A DNA stretch of 64,000 nucleotides, from contig NZ_VSLD01000001.1 in the NCBI RefSeq assembly GCF_008107445.1, positions 1 to 64,000 of the forward strand. The letters are read 5' to 3'. A program made the translations under genes and the position numbers. Of this stretch, positions 8,345 through 16,568 are shown in pieces. Numbering within the stretch: the first letter of the stretch is position 1; every line of letters starts with the position of its first letter. Below the pieces are notes generated by a model. The model was not told the DNA's origin and did no database searches. It was given only the letters and a program-made list of their open reading frames with translations. The stretch comes from Arthrobacter echini (GTDB taxonomy: Bacteria > Actinomycetota > Actinomycetes > Actinomycetales > Micrococcaceae).

Positions 8345-8925
8345 AGTACGGCTACACGCGCACGAGCACGAAGGACAAGCAGGACGACGACCTCCAGCGC
8401 CGGGCCCTGGTCCACGCAGGGGTCGCCGAGGGCGCAATCTTCTCAGACCAGGTTTCCGGTTCCAGGGAAGCCAAGACTCGCTCGGGATGGTCGAACCTCG
8501 ATGATCGGCTCTGTGAGGGCGATGAGCTCGTCGTATGGCGCATCGACCGGATCGGGCGTTCCATGATCGCCGTCGTCACGACGGTGAAGGACCTCCTTCA
8601 CCGGGGAATCGAGGTGAGATCCCTATCCGATGGCATCGACCCGTCAACCCGTGAGGGCCGTCTGATGCTCAACCTCATGGCGACCTTCGCCGAGTACGAA
8701 CGAGAGCTCATCCAGGAGCGTGTCCAGGCCGGCGTCAATGCAGCCAGGGCCCGGGGCGTGAAGTTTGGACGCCCTACCCCGGATGCAGAGAAGGTCGCCC
8801 TGAACCTGCGGACGGTCAAGCATCTCATCGAGTCCGAGGGACTCGGGGTCGTCGATGCCACGAGAACCGTCGGATGGTCGAAGGCGACCTACTACCGGCA
8901 CCGGTCGGCCGCCGGAGTCTCTTAA
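8341..8925 (+). CDS. Small serine recombinase (resolvase/invertase family)
   Basis: 194 aa, the normal size for Tn3-type resolvases. The N-terminus GYTRTSTKDKQ carries the nucleophile Ser9; DRIGRSM, EGRLMLNLMATFAEYERELI and the GRPTP hinge follow, then a C-terminal HTH (about 150-190) with WSKATYYRH. ATG 8341 overlaps the previous stop, and (8341-8083) shows the longer open frame is noncoding upstream. It likely resolves multimers or cointegrates of the element or inverts DNA at a res site. The large hairpin just downstream is a possible site but is more like a terminator. It is the second serine recombinase of the element and differs in class from the one at 402. Confidence 0.88.
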   Translation: MKYGYTRTSTKDKQDDDLQRRALVHAGVAEGAIFSDQVSGSREAKTRSGWSNLDDRLCEGDELVVWRIDRIGRSMIAVVTTVKDLLHRGIEVRSLSDGIDPSTREGRLMLNLMATFAEYERELIQERVQAGVNAARARGVKFGRPTPDAEKVALNLRTVKHLIESEGLGVVDATRTVGWSKATYYRHRSAAGVS

Positions 8926-8963
8926 ATCCCACCCTGAGGTCGGGACTTCTGAGACAACATTCC

Positions 8964-9002
8964 GAGACCCGTTCATCGGCGCTACGCCGGTGAACGGGTC
9001 TC
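8964..9002. terminator. 18-bp stem-loop after the mobilization operon
   Basis: GAGACCCGTTCA plus TCGGCG (8964-8981) pairs with CGCCGG plus TGAACGGGTCTC (8985-9002) around a 3-nt loop, with a single G-U pair. There is no clear T run. It probably ends the operon from the HTH gene to the resolvase; a res-like recombination site is the alternative. Confidence 0.6.
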
Positions 9003-9451
9003 GTCTCGTTAAGGAGATGGTTGTTGCGCCTCCGCGCGCCGCGTTTCGAGCCAGACCGCTTAGGTTCACCGAGAACGACAACCTTAGATGGAAAGCGCTG
9101 ATACCGTCAGCGAACTGGCGCTCCCTGAGAGTCCTGGCACAAAGAACACGGGCAGGCACGCCGTAGTGTGAGTGCTCCCCCCCCCCCCTCGCCATGAGCA
9201 GAAAGCGTCACGTCAACGTGGCCGCGTCCCTCGATGCCCCCGAAAGCGAGTTACCTGCACCAGTGCTGTGTTCTACTCGCCGTTCTGGGTACCGCGCCTC
9301 GCGGCGTCCGAGTCCGTGCCCGATGTACCCGTCGTCCTGACGGTCCGTAGCGAAACTATGCCGTCGCACAGATCACCTAGCATCAGAACTGCCAAAATTT
9401 TATTGTGAGGGAGTTCAAGCCCCTGCCTGTCGTACTCGTTCCGACCGAGTC
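9003..9451. other. Gap with a 12-C homopolymer and no clear gene
   Basis: I see no supported gene. Open frames here lack ribosome sites and familiar composition. A run of 12 cytosines lies at 9177-9188, and the stretch from 9380 is AT-rich (AAAATTTTATT near 9394), which may be promoter DNA for the methyltransferase. Confidence 0.4.
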
Positions 9452-10651
9452 ATGCCCGCCTCCCTTCACACCGCCGACGCTGACCGGTCACCTCAAGTTG
9501 TTATGATTACCTCTCGCCAGTACCCCCTCACCGATACGGATGCGCCTTCCCCCATGAGCTCTCGCGCCGAGGATTTTCAGGCGATCACGGCGAGCATCGC
9601 CTCGCACGCCACCACCACGAGAGACCATGCGATCGTGGCCCTGGGAGACTCGCTTGCTCTGCTTGAGCGACTACCCGACGCGTCGGTATCGCTGATACTG
9701 ACTGACCCGCCGTACCACTCCACAAAGAAGGACAACATCTACGGCGACCGATCCTTCATTGAGGATGAGCACTTTCTTGAGTGGATGGAGAAATTTGCTG
9801 TTCAGTGGAAGCGCATCCTCAAGCCAAACGGGACCGCATACGTGTTTTGTTCTGCGCAAATGTCAGCGCGACTCGAAGTGATGATGTCGCAATACTTGCG
9901 TCCCCTGAACCACATCACGTGGACAAAACCGAACGCGCCCGGCTATGACGGGTGGAAGGGCAAGATGAATAAAGAGGCGCTTCGTCGGTGGTATCCCCAC
10001 TCCGAGCGAATCCTCGTATTCGAGCACGGAACGTACGGTGCGGCTACTGCCAGCCGGCGCTCTCCAATGGGGCAATACCTTATGGAAACTCGCAAGAGGG
10101 CCGGGATGTCGGGCCATCGCCTAACTGAGCTTACTGGCGCGTACGGAAAGGTCAACCATGGTGGTGCGGTCGCGAATTGGGAAGCGGGTAGGAATATCCC
10201 AAGTAGGAATCAGTACAAGAAGATGGTCGATGCGCTTGAGGCGACCGGAAAAATTGGGAAGATGCTCGCCTACGAGGACATCATCCGCCCGATGGACGTA
10301 CATGGAGGTGTCGAGTTCACTGACGTCTGGGACTTCATGAGCGTCCGACCGTTCAAGGGCAAGCACCCCGCGGAGAAACCATTAGACATGCTACGACACG
10401 TGGTCTCGGCGTCGAGCTACCCCGGTGACATCGTCCTGGATTGCTTCGCGGGGTCTGGATCCACTGGAGTAGCCGCCCTCCAATTGGGCCGCCGAGCGGT
10501 CTGCATCGACATTGAAGAGCAGTGGACCGATCGCATGAGTCGAGACCTGCGCCATATAGTCGAACTGGAGAGTAGCGGGGATCCTGCCCGTCCAGCAAAT
10601 AGTCGGGGCAGGAACGCCAACCAGTTACATTTCGACAGTCTTTTCGATTAA
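9452..10651 (+). CDS. DNA methyltransferase (N6-adenine or N4-cytosine, beta class) with inserted HTH
   Basis: 399 aa. DPPY (residues 85-88) is the catalytic motif and FAGSGST (332-338) the SAM-binding motif; this order defines the beta class. Between them, about 207-270, is an XRE-like helix-turn-helix segment (METRKRAGMSGHRLTELTG to GAVANWEAG), so the enzyme may also bind its own operator. The start is uncertain: ATG 9452, ATG 9503 and ATG 9554 are all open and none has a clear ribosome site. The gene converges on and overlaps the endonuclease gene by 27 bp, so it is taken as the protective half of a type II restriction-modification system. Confidence 0.85.
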   Translation: MPASLHTADADRSPQVVMITSRQYPLTDTDAPSPMSSRAEDFQAITASIASHATTTRDHAIVALGDSLALLERLPDASVSLILTDPPYHSTKKDNIYGDRSFIEDEHFLEWMEKFAVQWKRILKPNGTAYVFCSAQMSARLEVMMSQYLRPLNHITWTKPNAPGYDGWKGKMNKEALRRWYPHSERILVFEHGTYGAATASRRSPMGQYLMETRKRAGMSGHRLTELTGAYGKVNHGGAVANWEAGRNIPSRNQYKKMVDALEATGKIGKMLAYEDIIRPMDVHGGVEFTDVWDFMSVRPFKGKHPAEKPLDMLRHVVSASSYPGDIVLDCFAGSGSTGVAALQLGRRAVCIDIEEQWTDRMSRDLRHIVELESSGDPARPANSRGRNANQLHFDSLFD

Positions 10652-11680
10652 AGCCTTTCTCTTTTCAAGCTCCTTCCAACTGTGACCGTTATTGTCAACA
10701 ACGCGCTTCATCCACTCAAGGGTCGGAATGATTCCAGCGTCCTTAACAACGATGTTGCAGAAGTGGTGCCCCCAAGACAAGTTGTAAGGCCTGTGCTGTA
10801 GCTTCCCAATCCGTAACTCATCTATGTGGAACAAGCTGAGTTCGGTGACAGTCAAGTCGTAAACCGCTCGACCCTCGGCTTGTTCCTCGCGTTTCAAAAA
10901 TCCAGCAGCCGAGATCTTGTCGAGGCACAGCGGGCAAATAGTATTTCCGTTGTCGTCGATCATTCTAGCCTCGCGTAGCCTACTAAGGTCTAGGAGCCCA
11001 GCAGCCACCGCATTAGCCAATTGAACATTCCTACGGTGCGTTGCACCCGCCTCTGTCATTCCCTCACTTGACATGACTTTGACGGAGTCGTGGGACATCC
11101 AGATTAGGCACTCTAACTGAAGGCGGGCAGCGCCGATCATCTCACTCGACGCATACTCGTATACACGAATTCCGGCACCACGAATACTTGTCTCGTCGAA
11201 CCCATGCACAACGGCCCTGCCATTACTTAGGGCCGTGGTCGAATGAATGCGAGAAAATAACACTCCTCCTAACGGAGCGATTCTGCTGGTGGCTGCAGTG
11301 AACGTCATACCGTTCGGGAGCGTGCTATCTATGGCAGGGGCGAATCTCACTAAGTCGCTTCGTTTCAGGAAGAGTAGTAGAGCGTTCGTGCCGAGCCGGA
11401 GTCCTTGCTGATTTAGTAATTCGTCAGGGTCTGTGGCTGTGAAATACCAGGACGGCTCGACAAGAACAATGAAACCGTTCTCATAGGTCTGGCCCGGCCC
11501 ATATGGTGCCTTACATTGCTCCCAAAAGGCATGGGGGATCAAAACTGTGCTGTTGCGGGAGACTCTGTTTTGATAAATCTCTCGGACGCTAGCGCCGCGG
11601 GTCTGCCCAGTTTTATACAACTTCCTCTCGAGAAGTGGAGGTAATTTTTCTACCCTGTTTCGAGCTGTAATTTGAGACAC
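10625..11680 (-). CDS. Type II restriction endonuclease, HNH fold, BstXI-like
   Basis: 351 aa. The N-terminal 240 residues have no motif I can name. The C-terminus shows a zinc-supported HNH nuclease: CPLC (Cys249, Cys252), HIDELRIGKL (His285), Asn300 in YNLSW, then GHHFCN (His305/306, Cys308). The wording of this block and its pairing with a methyltransferase suggest the BstXI family, but from memory only. It would cut DNA not methylated by the neighbour. Codon use is less GC-biased than in the backbone (many A/T third positions), which suggests recent transfer. Transcription is convergent with the methyltransferase gene. Confidence 0.7.
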   Translation of the reverse strand: MSQITARNRVEKLPPLLERKLYKTGQTRGASVREIYQNRVSRNSTVLIPHAFWEQCKAPYGPGQTYENGFIVLVEPSWYFTATDPDELLNQQGLRLGTNALLLFLKRSDLVRFAPAIDSTLPNGMTFTAATSRIAPLGGVLFSRIHSTTALSNGRAVVHGFDETSIRGAGIRVYEYASSEMIGAARLQLECLIWMSHDSVKVMSSEGMTEAGATHRRNVQLANAVAAGLLDLSRLREARMIDDNGNTICPLCLDKISAAGFLKREEQAEGRAVYDLTVTELSLFHIDELRIGKLQHRPYNLSWGHHFCNIVVKDAGIIPTLEWMKRVVDNNGHSWKELEKRKALIEKTVEM

Positions 11681-11824
11681 GTGTCCAACCTACCGGACGG
11701 CTTGCGGTTAGGACTGACGACTCACGTTGCCAGGCGTGCACAGACTGAGCCTAACCTCCCCTCGGCCGGATTTCGCCCTTCTCGGCGGCGGCGTTCGAGA
11801 CGCGCCCTGGGCGCGCAATCAACC

Positions 11825-12410
11825 GGCTCTTCGGACATCCGGTGGGGGTGAAGGTGTGAGACTCGCCGGTTGAGGTGTGGCGTGAAGGGGTCGAGGTCCC
11901 CGAGGATCAGAAGCGCTAACCACCTGATCCGACCACGAGGACCTCGACGTGTCTCACCCTACTTCGGGGTGCGCTCCCGCGCGCTCTGCTACCTGTCTGT
12001 GCCCCCGCTGCGACCTGCTGGTCGGTCTCGACGGCGTCCACGTCGAGCAAGTCGAGCGTGATGACGGACTGCTGACGGTGATCGTCTCGACGCCGCCGCG
12101 GTTGATGGGCTGCCCGGGGTGCGGTGTCGTCGCTGTCGGTCGTGGCCGGCGCCGGCGGGCCCTGCATGACGTCCCCGGCGTGAGTCGGGTACGGGTGATC
12201 TGGAGGCAACGTATCTGGCGATGCGCCGATACCGACTGCGAGAAGGGGGCGTTCATCGAACAGCTCCCATCTCTGGTCCCGGCGCGCGGTTCGATCACCA
12301 CACGCGCGGTCACCTGGGCGATCGGACAACTCCGCCGGGAACATGCCACGATCGCCGGTCTCGCCCGACAGCTGGGGACCTCATGGAAGACGGTGTGGCG
12401 TGCGGTCGTG
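11825..12410 (+). mobile_element. 5' part of an ISL3-family insertion sequence (truncated)
   Basis: The left inverted repeat starts GGCTCTTCGGACATCCGG at 11825, matching in complement the IS end at 118-125. The transposase follows after a 120-bp leader. Recognisable sequence stops near 12410, after which unrelated repeats and scar DNA follow, so roughly the last two thirds of the element and its right end are missing. Confidence 0.75.
11949..12410 (+). pseudogene. ISL3-family transposase, N-terminal fragment
   Basis: About 153 codons from GTG 11949 are recognisable. The zinc-finger domain of ISL3 transposases is present, with CPRC near 18-21, CPGC (about 55-58) and CADTDC (about 92-97), followed by the HTH region ATIAGLARQLGTSWKTVWRAV. 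Homology ends there. The frame stays open to 12803 but the later codons cross unrelated DNA and the ychF 3' end antisense. With no DDE domain it cannot be an active transposase. It is in the same orientation as the C-terminal fragment at base 3. Confidence 0.75.
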
Positions 12411-12470
12411 CAGTGTCGATCTCGCGCGGTAGTAGAGCGGATAATTTTGGTAGTAGTCGGTATTGGGCTC

Positions 12471-12497
12471 CGTGTGCCCCGTGTGCCCCGTGTGCCC
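12471..12497. repeat. Three tandem copies of a 9-bp unit
   Basis: CGTGTGCCC is repeated three times without a mismatch, in scar DNA between the truncated IS and the tRNA fragment. Confidence 0.85.
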
Positions 12498-12606
12498 CGG
12501 GATCATAGGGAGACGGTGCCTCGGTCGGGCTCGGTGCGCCTAGGGTCCCCAATGAGACTGAGAAGTCCAATGCGCCGTCTTAAAACCCAGTCTGACATGG
12601 GAAGAC

Positions 12607-12640
12607 GAAGGAGCCAGGCGTCTAGACGCCTGGCTCCTTC
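12607..12640. terminator. Perfect 16-bp stem-loop next to the tRNA fragment
   Basis: GAAGGAGCCAGGCGTC (12607-12622), two-base loop TA, GACGCCTGGCTCCTTC (12625-12640). It sits directly downstream of the 3' end of the tRNA-Ala fragment on the minus strand, where a tRNA transcript terminator is expected, so it was probably kept with the tRNA end. Confidence 0.75.
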
Positions 12641-12652
12641 TACCTTTCCTTC

Positions 12653-12700
12653 GGTGGAGGCACGGGGACTCGAACCCCGAACCCCCTGCGTGCAAAGCAA
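12653..12700 (-). pseudogene. 3' fragment of a tRNA-Ala gene (integration or rearrangement scar)
   Basis: Read on the minus strand, it holds an anticodon loop TTTGCAC (anticodon TGC), a variable loop, the T arm CGGGG-TTCGAGT-CCCCG and the acceptor 3' half TGCCTCC followed by ACC. Upstream of the anticodon loop the sequence does not form the matching stem, D arm or 5' acceptor GGAGGCA, so the 5' half is missing. tRNA 3' ends are common attB sites, so this looks like an attachment-site copy left by an element. Confidence 0.7.
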
Positions 12701-12735
12701 TAGCGAACGAGCCTACGGCTCGCGGGCCGGCGCCC

Positions 12736-13845
12736 TCACTTCTTACCCTGGCTCGCAGACGTTATTCCATGACGGAACTCCACTACGTCGCCATCGGACA
12801 TGACGTACTCCTTGCCCTCGATTCGGACCTTGCCGCGGCTCTTCGCCTCGCCCATCGAGCCAGCGTCGATCAGGTCCTCGAAGGACACCACCTCGGCCTT
12901 GATGAAACCGCGCTGGAAGTCGGAGTGGATGACGCCGGCGGCCTCGGGCGCGGTCGCCCCCTTCTTCACCGTCCATGCACGGCTCTCCTTCGGGCCGGCC
13001 GTCAAATACGTCTGCAGACCGAGGGTGTGGAAACCCACGTGGGCCAGCTGGTCAAGACCCGACTGCTCCTGACCGCTCATCTCGAGCATCTCCCGGGCCT
13101 CGGCCTCGTCGAGCTCCACGAGATCCGCTTCGAGCTTGGCGTCGAGGAAGATGGCATCGGCCGGTGCCACGAGCGCGCGCAGCTCCTCCTGACGCTCCGG
13201 GTTGCCGAGCACGGCGTCGTCCACGTTGAACACGTAGATGAAGGGCTTGGCGGTCAGCAGACTGAGCTCGCGCAGGTGCTCCATCTCCAGCTTGTCGCTG
13301 GCCACCGAGGAGAAGATCGTGTCGCCGCGCTCCAGCACCGACTGGGCTGCCTGCATCGCGGCCAGCTGCGCGGCGTCACGCTTCTTGATCTTCACTTCCT
13401 TTTCCACGCGCGGGATGGCTTTCTCCAGCGTCTGCAGATCGGCGAGGATCAGCTCGGTGTTGATGGTCTCCATGTCGGAGCGCGGATCAACCTTGCCGTC
13501 CACGTGGATCACGTCGGGATCGTCGAATACGCGGATCACCTGGGCGATCGCCTCGGCTTCCCGGATGTTGGCGAGGAACTGGTTGCCAAGCCCTTCCCCC
13601 TCGGACGCGCCCTTGACGATGCCAGCGATGTCCACGAAGGACACGGTGGCCGGCAGGATCTGCTTGGACCCGAAGACCTCGGCGAGCTGCGCGAGGCGGG
13701 GATCGGGCAGATTGACCACGCCGACATTCGGCTCGATCGTGGCGAACGGATAGTTCGCCGCCAGCACGTTGTTGCGCGTCAGCGCGTTGAAAAGGGTTGA
13801 TTTGCCGACGTTGGGCAGTCCGACGATGCCGATAGTAAGAGCCAC
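12736..13845 (-). CDS. ychF: YchF/Ola1-type ribosome-binding ATPase
   Basis: 369 aa from GTG 13845; a TAGACT hexamer 8 nt upstream suggests a leaderless start, and TTG 13854 is an alternative. The G1 motif GLPNVGKST and [17 protein letters not shown] (G3) identify the Obg-family GTPase fold. A coiled-coil insertion (about 130-200) and a C-terminal TGS domain ([11 protein letters not shown] to DGDVVEF) complete YchF. The protein binds ribosomes and hydrolyses ATP. The C-terminus departs from the family after EFR: where homologs I recall end in about FNV, this one adds the tail [11 protein letters not shown] just before the accessory DNA, which suggests the 3' end was rewritten by a rearrangement. 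Confidence 0.93.
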   Translation of the reverse strand: MALTIGIVGLPNVGKSTLFNALTRNNVLAANYPFATIEPNVGVVNLPDPRLAQLAEVFGSKQILPATVSFVDIAGIVKGASEGEGLGNQFLANIREAEAIAQVIRVFDDPDVIHVDGKVDPRSDMETINTELILADLQTLEKAIPRVEKEVKIKKRDAAQLAAMQAAQSVLERGDTIFSSVASDKLEMEHLRELSLLTAKPFIYVFNVDDAVLGNPERQEELRALVAPADAIFLDAKLEADLVELDEAEAREMLEMSGQEQSGLDQLAHVGFHTLGLQTYLTAGPKESRAWTVKKGATAPEAAGVIHSDFQRGFIKAEVVSFEDLIDAGSMGEAKSRGKVRIEGKEYVMSDGDVVEFRHGITSASQGKK

Positions 13846-13853
13846 GGGAGACA

Positions 13854-13859
13854 AGTCTA
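13854..13859 (-). promoter_or_regulatory. -10 element TAGACT for ychF (leaderless start)
   Basis: TAGACT on the minus strand, 8 nt before GTG 13845. There is no Shine-Dalgarno, so transcription probably starts at or next to the start codon. Confidence 0.5.
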
Positions 13860-13931
13860 CCGGGCACCCGCGAGGCCACCGGGAAGGTGTCGGTACCGCT
13901 GATTGTCGGCGGTTCCTGCGACAGTGTGGGC

Positions 13932-15278
13932 ATGAGCACCACGGCCGTCCTCCTCGTCATCCTCGCCTTCATTCTTGGCTGCGCCCTCGGGGCCGCGCTG
14001 GTGTGGCGCTCCCTCCGCACGCGCAGCACGGACCTACGCTCCGAGCTCGACGACGCCACGGCGTACCTGGGGCGGGCGACGACGGAACTGGCTGCAGCTG
14101 CCGCGCAGCGCGACCTGCTGCAGCAGCACAACCGCGAGCTGACCGGGAAGACCTCGACAGAGAACGACGTGCTGCGCGCCCTCGCGCCGGTGGCCGAGAA
14201 GCTCACCCAGGTGCAGCGGCAGGTGGGCCTGCTCGAGCGCGACCGCGTGGAGCAGTACGGGCAGCTGTCCCAGCAGCTCGACGAGGCCCGGCTGTCCGAC
14301 GCGCGACTGCTCTCCACCACGCACGCCCTCGCCGGTGCCCTGCGCAGCAACAGCGCACGCGGCCAGTGGGGCGAGGTACAGCTGCGGCGCGTGGTGGAAG
14401 CGGCCGGCATGCTCTCCCGCGTCGACTTCCTGGAGCAGGTCTCCTTCGCCGCGACGGACGACGCCGACAGCGCCCGGCCCGACATGGTGGTCCAGCTCCC
14501 GGGCGACAAGCAGCTCGTCATAGACGCGAAAGTCCCCCTGAGCGCGTTCCTCGCAGCCCAGGAACTGACGCGGACGGGGGACGGTGCGGACGCCCCGCAC
14601 GGGGCCACGTCCGATCAGGGCCTGGAGGCGCAGCGCGCGGAGCTGCTGAAGCAGCACGGCAAGGCCCTGCGCGCACACATCGACGCCCTGGCCCGCAAGA
14701 AGTACTGGGAGGGCGCCACCAACTCCCCCGAACTGGTTATCTGCTTCATCCCGGTCGAGTCCATCCTCTCGGAGGCACTGCGTGCCGATCCCGAACTGCT
14801 CGACTACGCCTTCTCCCGCAGCGTGGCACTGGCCTCGCCGGTCTCGCTGCTGGGCATCCTCAAGGGAGCCGCGTTCAGCTGGCGGCAGGCCGTCCTGACA
14901 GACAATGCACGCGAACTCTTCGATCTCTCCAAGCAGCTGTACGAGCGCCTGGGCACCATGGGCGGGCACGTGACCAAACTCGGATCGTCGCTGAAGACCT
15001 CCGTGGAGCGCTACAACTCCTTCGTCGGGGCCCTGGAATCGAGGGTGCTGCCGACAGCGCGGCGCATCGGGGCGTTCGACTCCGCATCCCTCGACGTGGT
15101 CGACGCCGCAGCCGACGGGGCGCTGCCGGGAACCGCGGGCGCCGACGTCAGCGCGATCGGCACGGCTCGCGCCCAGCGGGCCGGGGCTCCGGGCGCTGCC
15201 GCGGAGCCGTCGGGTTCGGTCGACGCGACGCCGCGCTCGCTCACCGCGCACGAGCTGCTCGACGGCACCGCGGGCTAG
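13932..15278 (+). CDS. rmuC: RmuC-family DNA recombination protein
   Basis: 448 aa from ATG 13932; the 15 codons before it are in frame but lack signals. An N-terminal membrane anchor (VLLVILAFILGCALGAALVW) is followed by a coiled-coil region (about 30-120) and the RmuC nuclease-like domain (about 140-360), with WGEVQLRRVVE, DMVVQLPG, VIDAKVPL, the ELVICFIP strand and a SLLGILKGAAFSWRQ helix. The C-terminal 60 residues are Ala/Gly-rich. Genetic work in E. coli links RmuC to limiting inversions at short repeats. It is divergent from ychF with 86 bp between the starts. Confidence 0.9.
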   Translation: MSTTAVLLVILAFILGCALGAALVWRSLRTRSTDLRSELDDATAYLGRATTELAAAAAQRDLLQQHNRELTGKTSTENDVLRALAPVAEKLTQVQRQVGLLERDRVEQYGQLSQQLDEARLSDARLLSTTHALAGALRSNSARGQWGEVQLRRVVEAAGMLSRVDFLEQVSFAATDDADSARPDMVVQLPGDKQLVIDAKVPLSAFLAAQELTRTGDGADAPHGATSDQGLEAQRAELLKQHGKALRAHIDALARKKYWEGATNSPELVICFIPVESILSEALRADPELLDYAFSRSVALASPVSLLGILKGAAFSWRQAVLTDNARELFDLSKQLYERLGTMGGHVTKLGSSLKTSVERYNSFVGALESRVLPTARRIGAFDSASLDVVDAAADGALPGTAGADVSAIGTARAQRAGAPGAAAEPSGSVDATPRSLTAHELLDGTAG

Positions 15279-15457
15279 CGCAGGGCGCCTCCGATAGTCC
15301 GTCTCCGATGGAAGGAGAGGGCATGGATCGACGGCGCGGGCAATGCCCGGTTACCGCCGAGCAGGAGACAGCAACTGCCTCCCGCCGACACCCCTGAGTT
15401 CGAGAAGCCGACATCAGGTGAAGCACGCATGATCCTCTGCGGACCACCTCGCGAGCC

Positions 15458-16555
15458 TCAGTTCAGCGAACCGCGGTCCTGCAGCTGCCCGCGGCCGCCG
15501 CGTCCCTGCGACGGATCTCCCATGGCCTTCAGCGCGGCGCGGATCTCCTTGGGCAGCGAGAAGATGATGTCCTCCTGCGCCGTCACCACTTCCTCGACAT
15601 CCCCGTAGCCGTACTCCGCGAGGAGCCGCAGGACGTCCTGCACCAGATTCTCCGGCACGGAGGCACCCGAGGAGATGCCGATCGTGGCGACGCCCTCGAA
15701 CCAGGACTCGTCCACCTCGTTCGCGAAGTCGACGCGGTGCGCGGCCTTCGCCCCGTACTCCAGGGCCACCTCGACGAGGCGCACGGAGTTGGAGGAGTTC
15801 GCCGACCCCACCACGATCACCAGGTCCGACTCGGGAGAGATCTTCTTGATCGCGGCCTGGCGATTGGACGTGGCGTAGCAGATGTCGTCGCTCGGCGGAT
15901 CCTGCAGTGTGGGGAACCGCTCCCTGAGCAGATTCACCGTCAGCATGGTCTCGTCGACGCTGAGTGTGGTCTGCGACAGCCAGATGAGCCGCTCGGGATC
16001 GCGCACCTGGACCTTGTCGACGTCCTCGGGGCCGTTGACGATCTGGATGTGCTCCGGGGCCTCACCCGCGGTTCCCTCGACCTCCTCGTGGCCCTCGTGG
16101 CCGATCAGAAGGATGTCGAAGTCGTCGCGCGCGAACCGCTGCGCCTCCTTGTGCACCTTGGTGACGAGGGGGCAGGTGGCGTCGATGGTGCGCAGACCGC
16201 GGTCCTCTGCGGACTGCACGACGGCGGGTGAGACACCGTGGGCGGAGAAGACCACGAGCGCGCCCGGGGGCACCTCGTCGGTCTCGTCGACGAAGATGGC
16301 GCCCTGGGCCTCGAGGGTGGAGACGACGTGGAGATTGTGCACGATCTGCTTGCGCACGTAGACCGGGGGCCCGTAGTGCTCCAGGGCCTTCTCGACGGCG
16401 ATCACAGCACGATCGACGCCGGCGCAGTAGCCGCGGGGTGCCGCCAGCAGGATCCGCTTGTTCCCGGTGACCGGCGCGGCTGACAGCACGTCCTCGGGAG
16501 TGCGGCGGCGGCGCGGAATGGTGGGCATGGGGACCTGAACGGTGGTACTGGTCAT
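15458..16555 (-). CDS. ispH: 4-hydroxy-3-methylbut-2-enyl diphosphate reductase
   Basis: 365 aa. It catalyses the last step of the non-mevalonate isoprenoid pathway, reducing HMBPP to IPP and DMAPP with a [4Fe-4S] cluster. The three cluster cysteines are visible in [17 protein letters not shown] and [10 protein letters not shown]. The EGTAGE loop and HEGHEEV histidines that bind substrate are present. About 35 N-terminal residues precede the core and 25 disordered residues follow it. A TAGGAT -10 element 7 nt before the ATG and no ribosome site point to a leaderless mRNA. Confidence 0.95.
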   Translation of the reverse strand: MTSTTVQVPMPTIPRRRRTPEDVLSAAPVTGNKRILLAAPRGYCAGVDRAVIAVEKALEHYGPPVYVRKQIVHNLHVVSTLEAQGAIFVDETDEVPPGALVVFSAHGVSPAVVQSAEDRGLRTIDATCPLVTKVHKEAQRFARDDFDILLIGHEGHEEVEGTAGEAPEHIQIVNGPEDVDKVQVRDPERLIWLSQTTLSVDETMLTVNLLRERFPTLQDPPSDDICYATSNRQAAIKKISPESDLVIVVGSANSSNSVRLVEVALEYGAKAAHRVDFANEVDESWFEGVATIGISSGASVPENLVQDVLRLLAEYGYGDVEEVVTAQEDIIFSLPKEIRAALKAMGDPSQGRGGRGQLQDRGSLN

Positions 16556-16562
16556 GAGACCG

Positions 16563-16568
16563 ATCCTA
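16563..16568 (-). promoter_or_regulatory. -10 element TAGGAT for ispH (leaderless start)
   Basis: TAGGAT lies 7 nt before the ispH ATG on the minus strand; no Shine-Dalgarno is present. Confidence 0.5.

Larger units (their letters stand above)
126..11824. mobile_element. Putative integrated mobilizable element carrying PolB, mob genes and an R-M system
   Basis: This tract groups the genes between the two ISL3 pieces: serine integrase, HTH protein, family B polymerase, coiled-coil protein, MobC-like protein, relaxase, MobB-like protein, resolvase, methyltransferase and endonuclease. Base composition and codon use differ visibly from the flanking backbone. No type IV secretion genes are present, so transfer would need a helper. 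The boundaries are inferred from the IS ends, not from a proven attL/attR pair. It could be a plasmid captured by recombination between ISL3 copies or an element integrated by its own recombinase. Confidence 0.6.

Noticed and set aside
8964-9002. attachment or res site for the resolvase
   Set aside because: A single long hairpin fits a terminator better; no second and third sub-site is visible at the usual spacing. Kept only as an alternative.
9172-9408. 78-codon open frame across the poly-C tract
   Set aside because: Starts in the C run, has no family likeness and no ribosome site.
12653-12735. Complete tRNA-Ala gene
   Set aside because: No matching 5' acceptor strand, D arm or anticodon 5' stem can be found upstream; only the 3' half is present.
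12411-12803. Continuation of the ISL3 transposase frame
   Set aside because: After about residue 153 the frame crosses tandem repeats, the tRNA fragment and the antisense of ychF; no transposase similarity remains.
12769-13800. Long plus-strand open frame opposite ychF
   Set aside because: It is the antisense shadow of a GC-rich conserved gene, with His/Leu/Gly-rich composition typical of such shadows.
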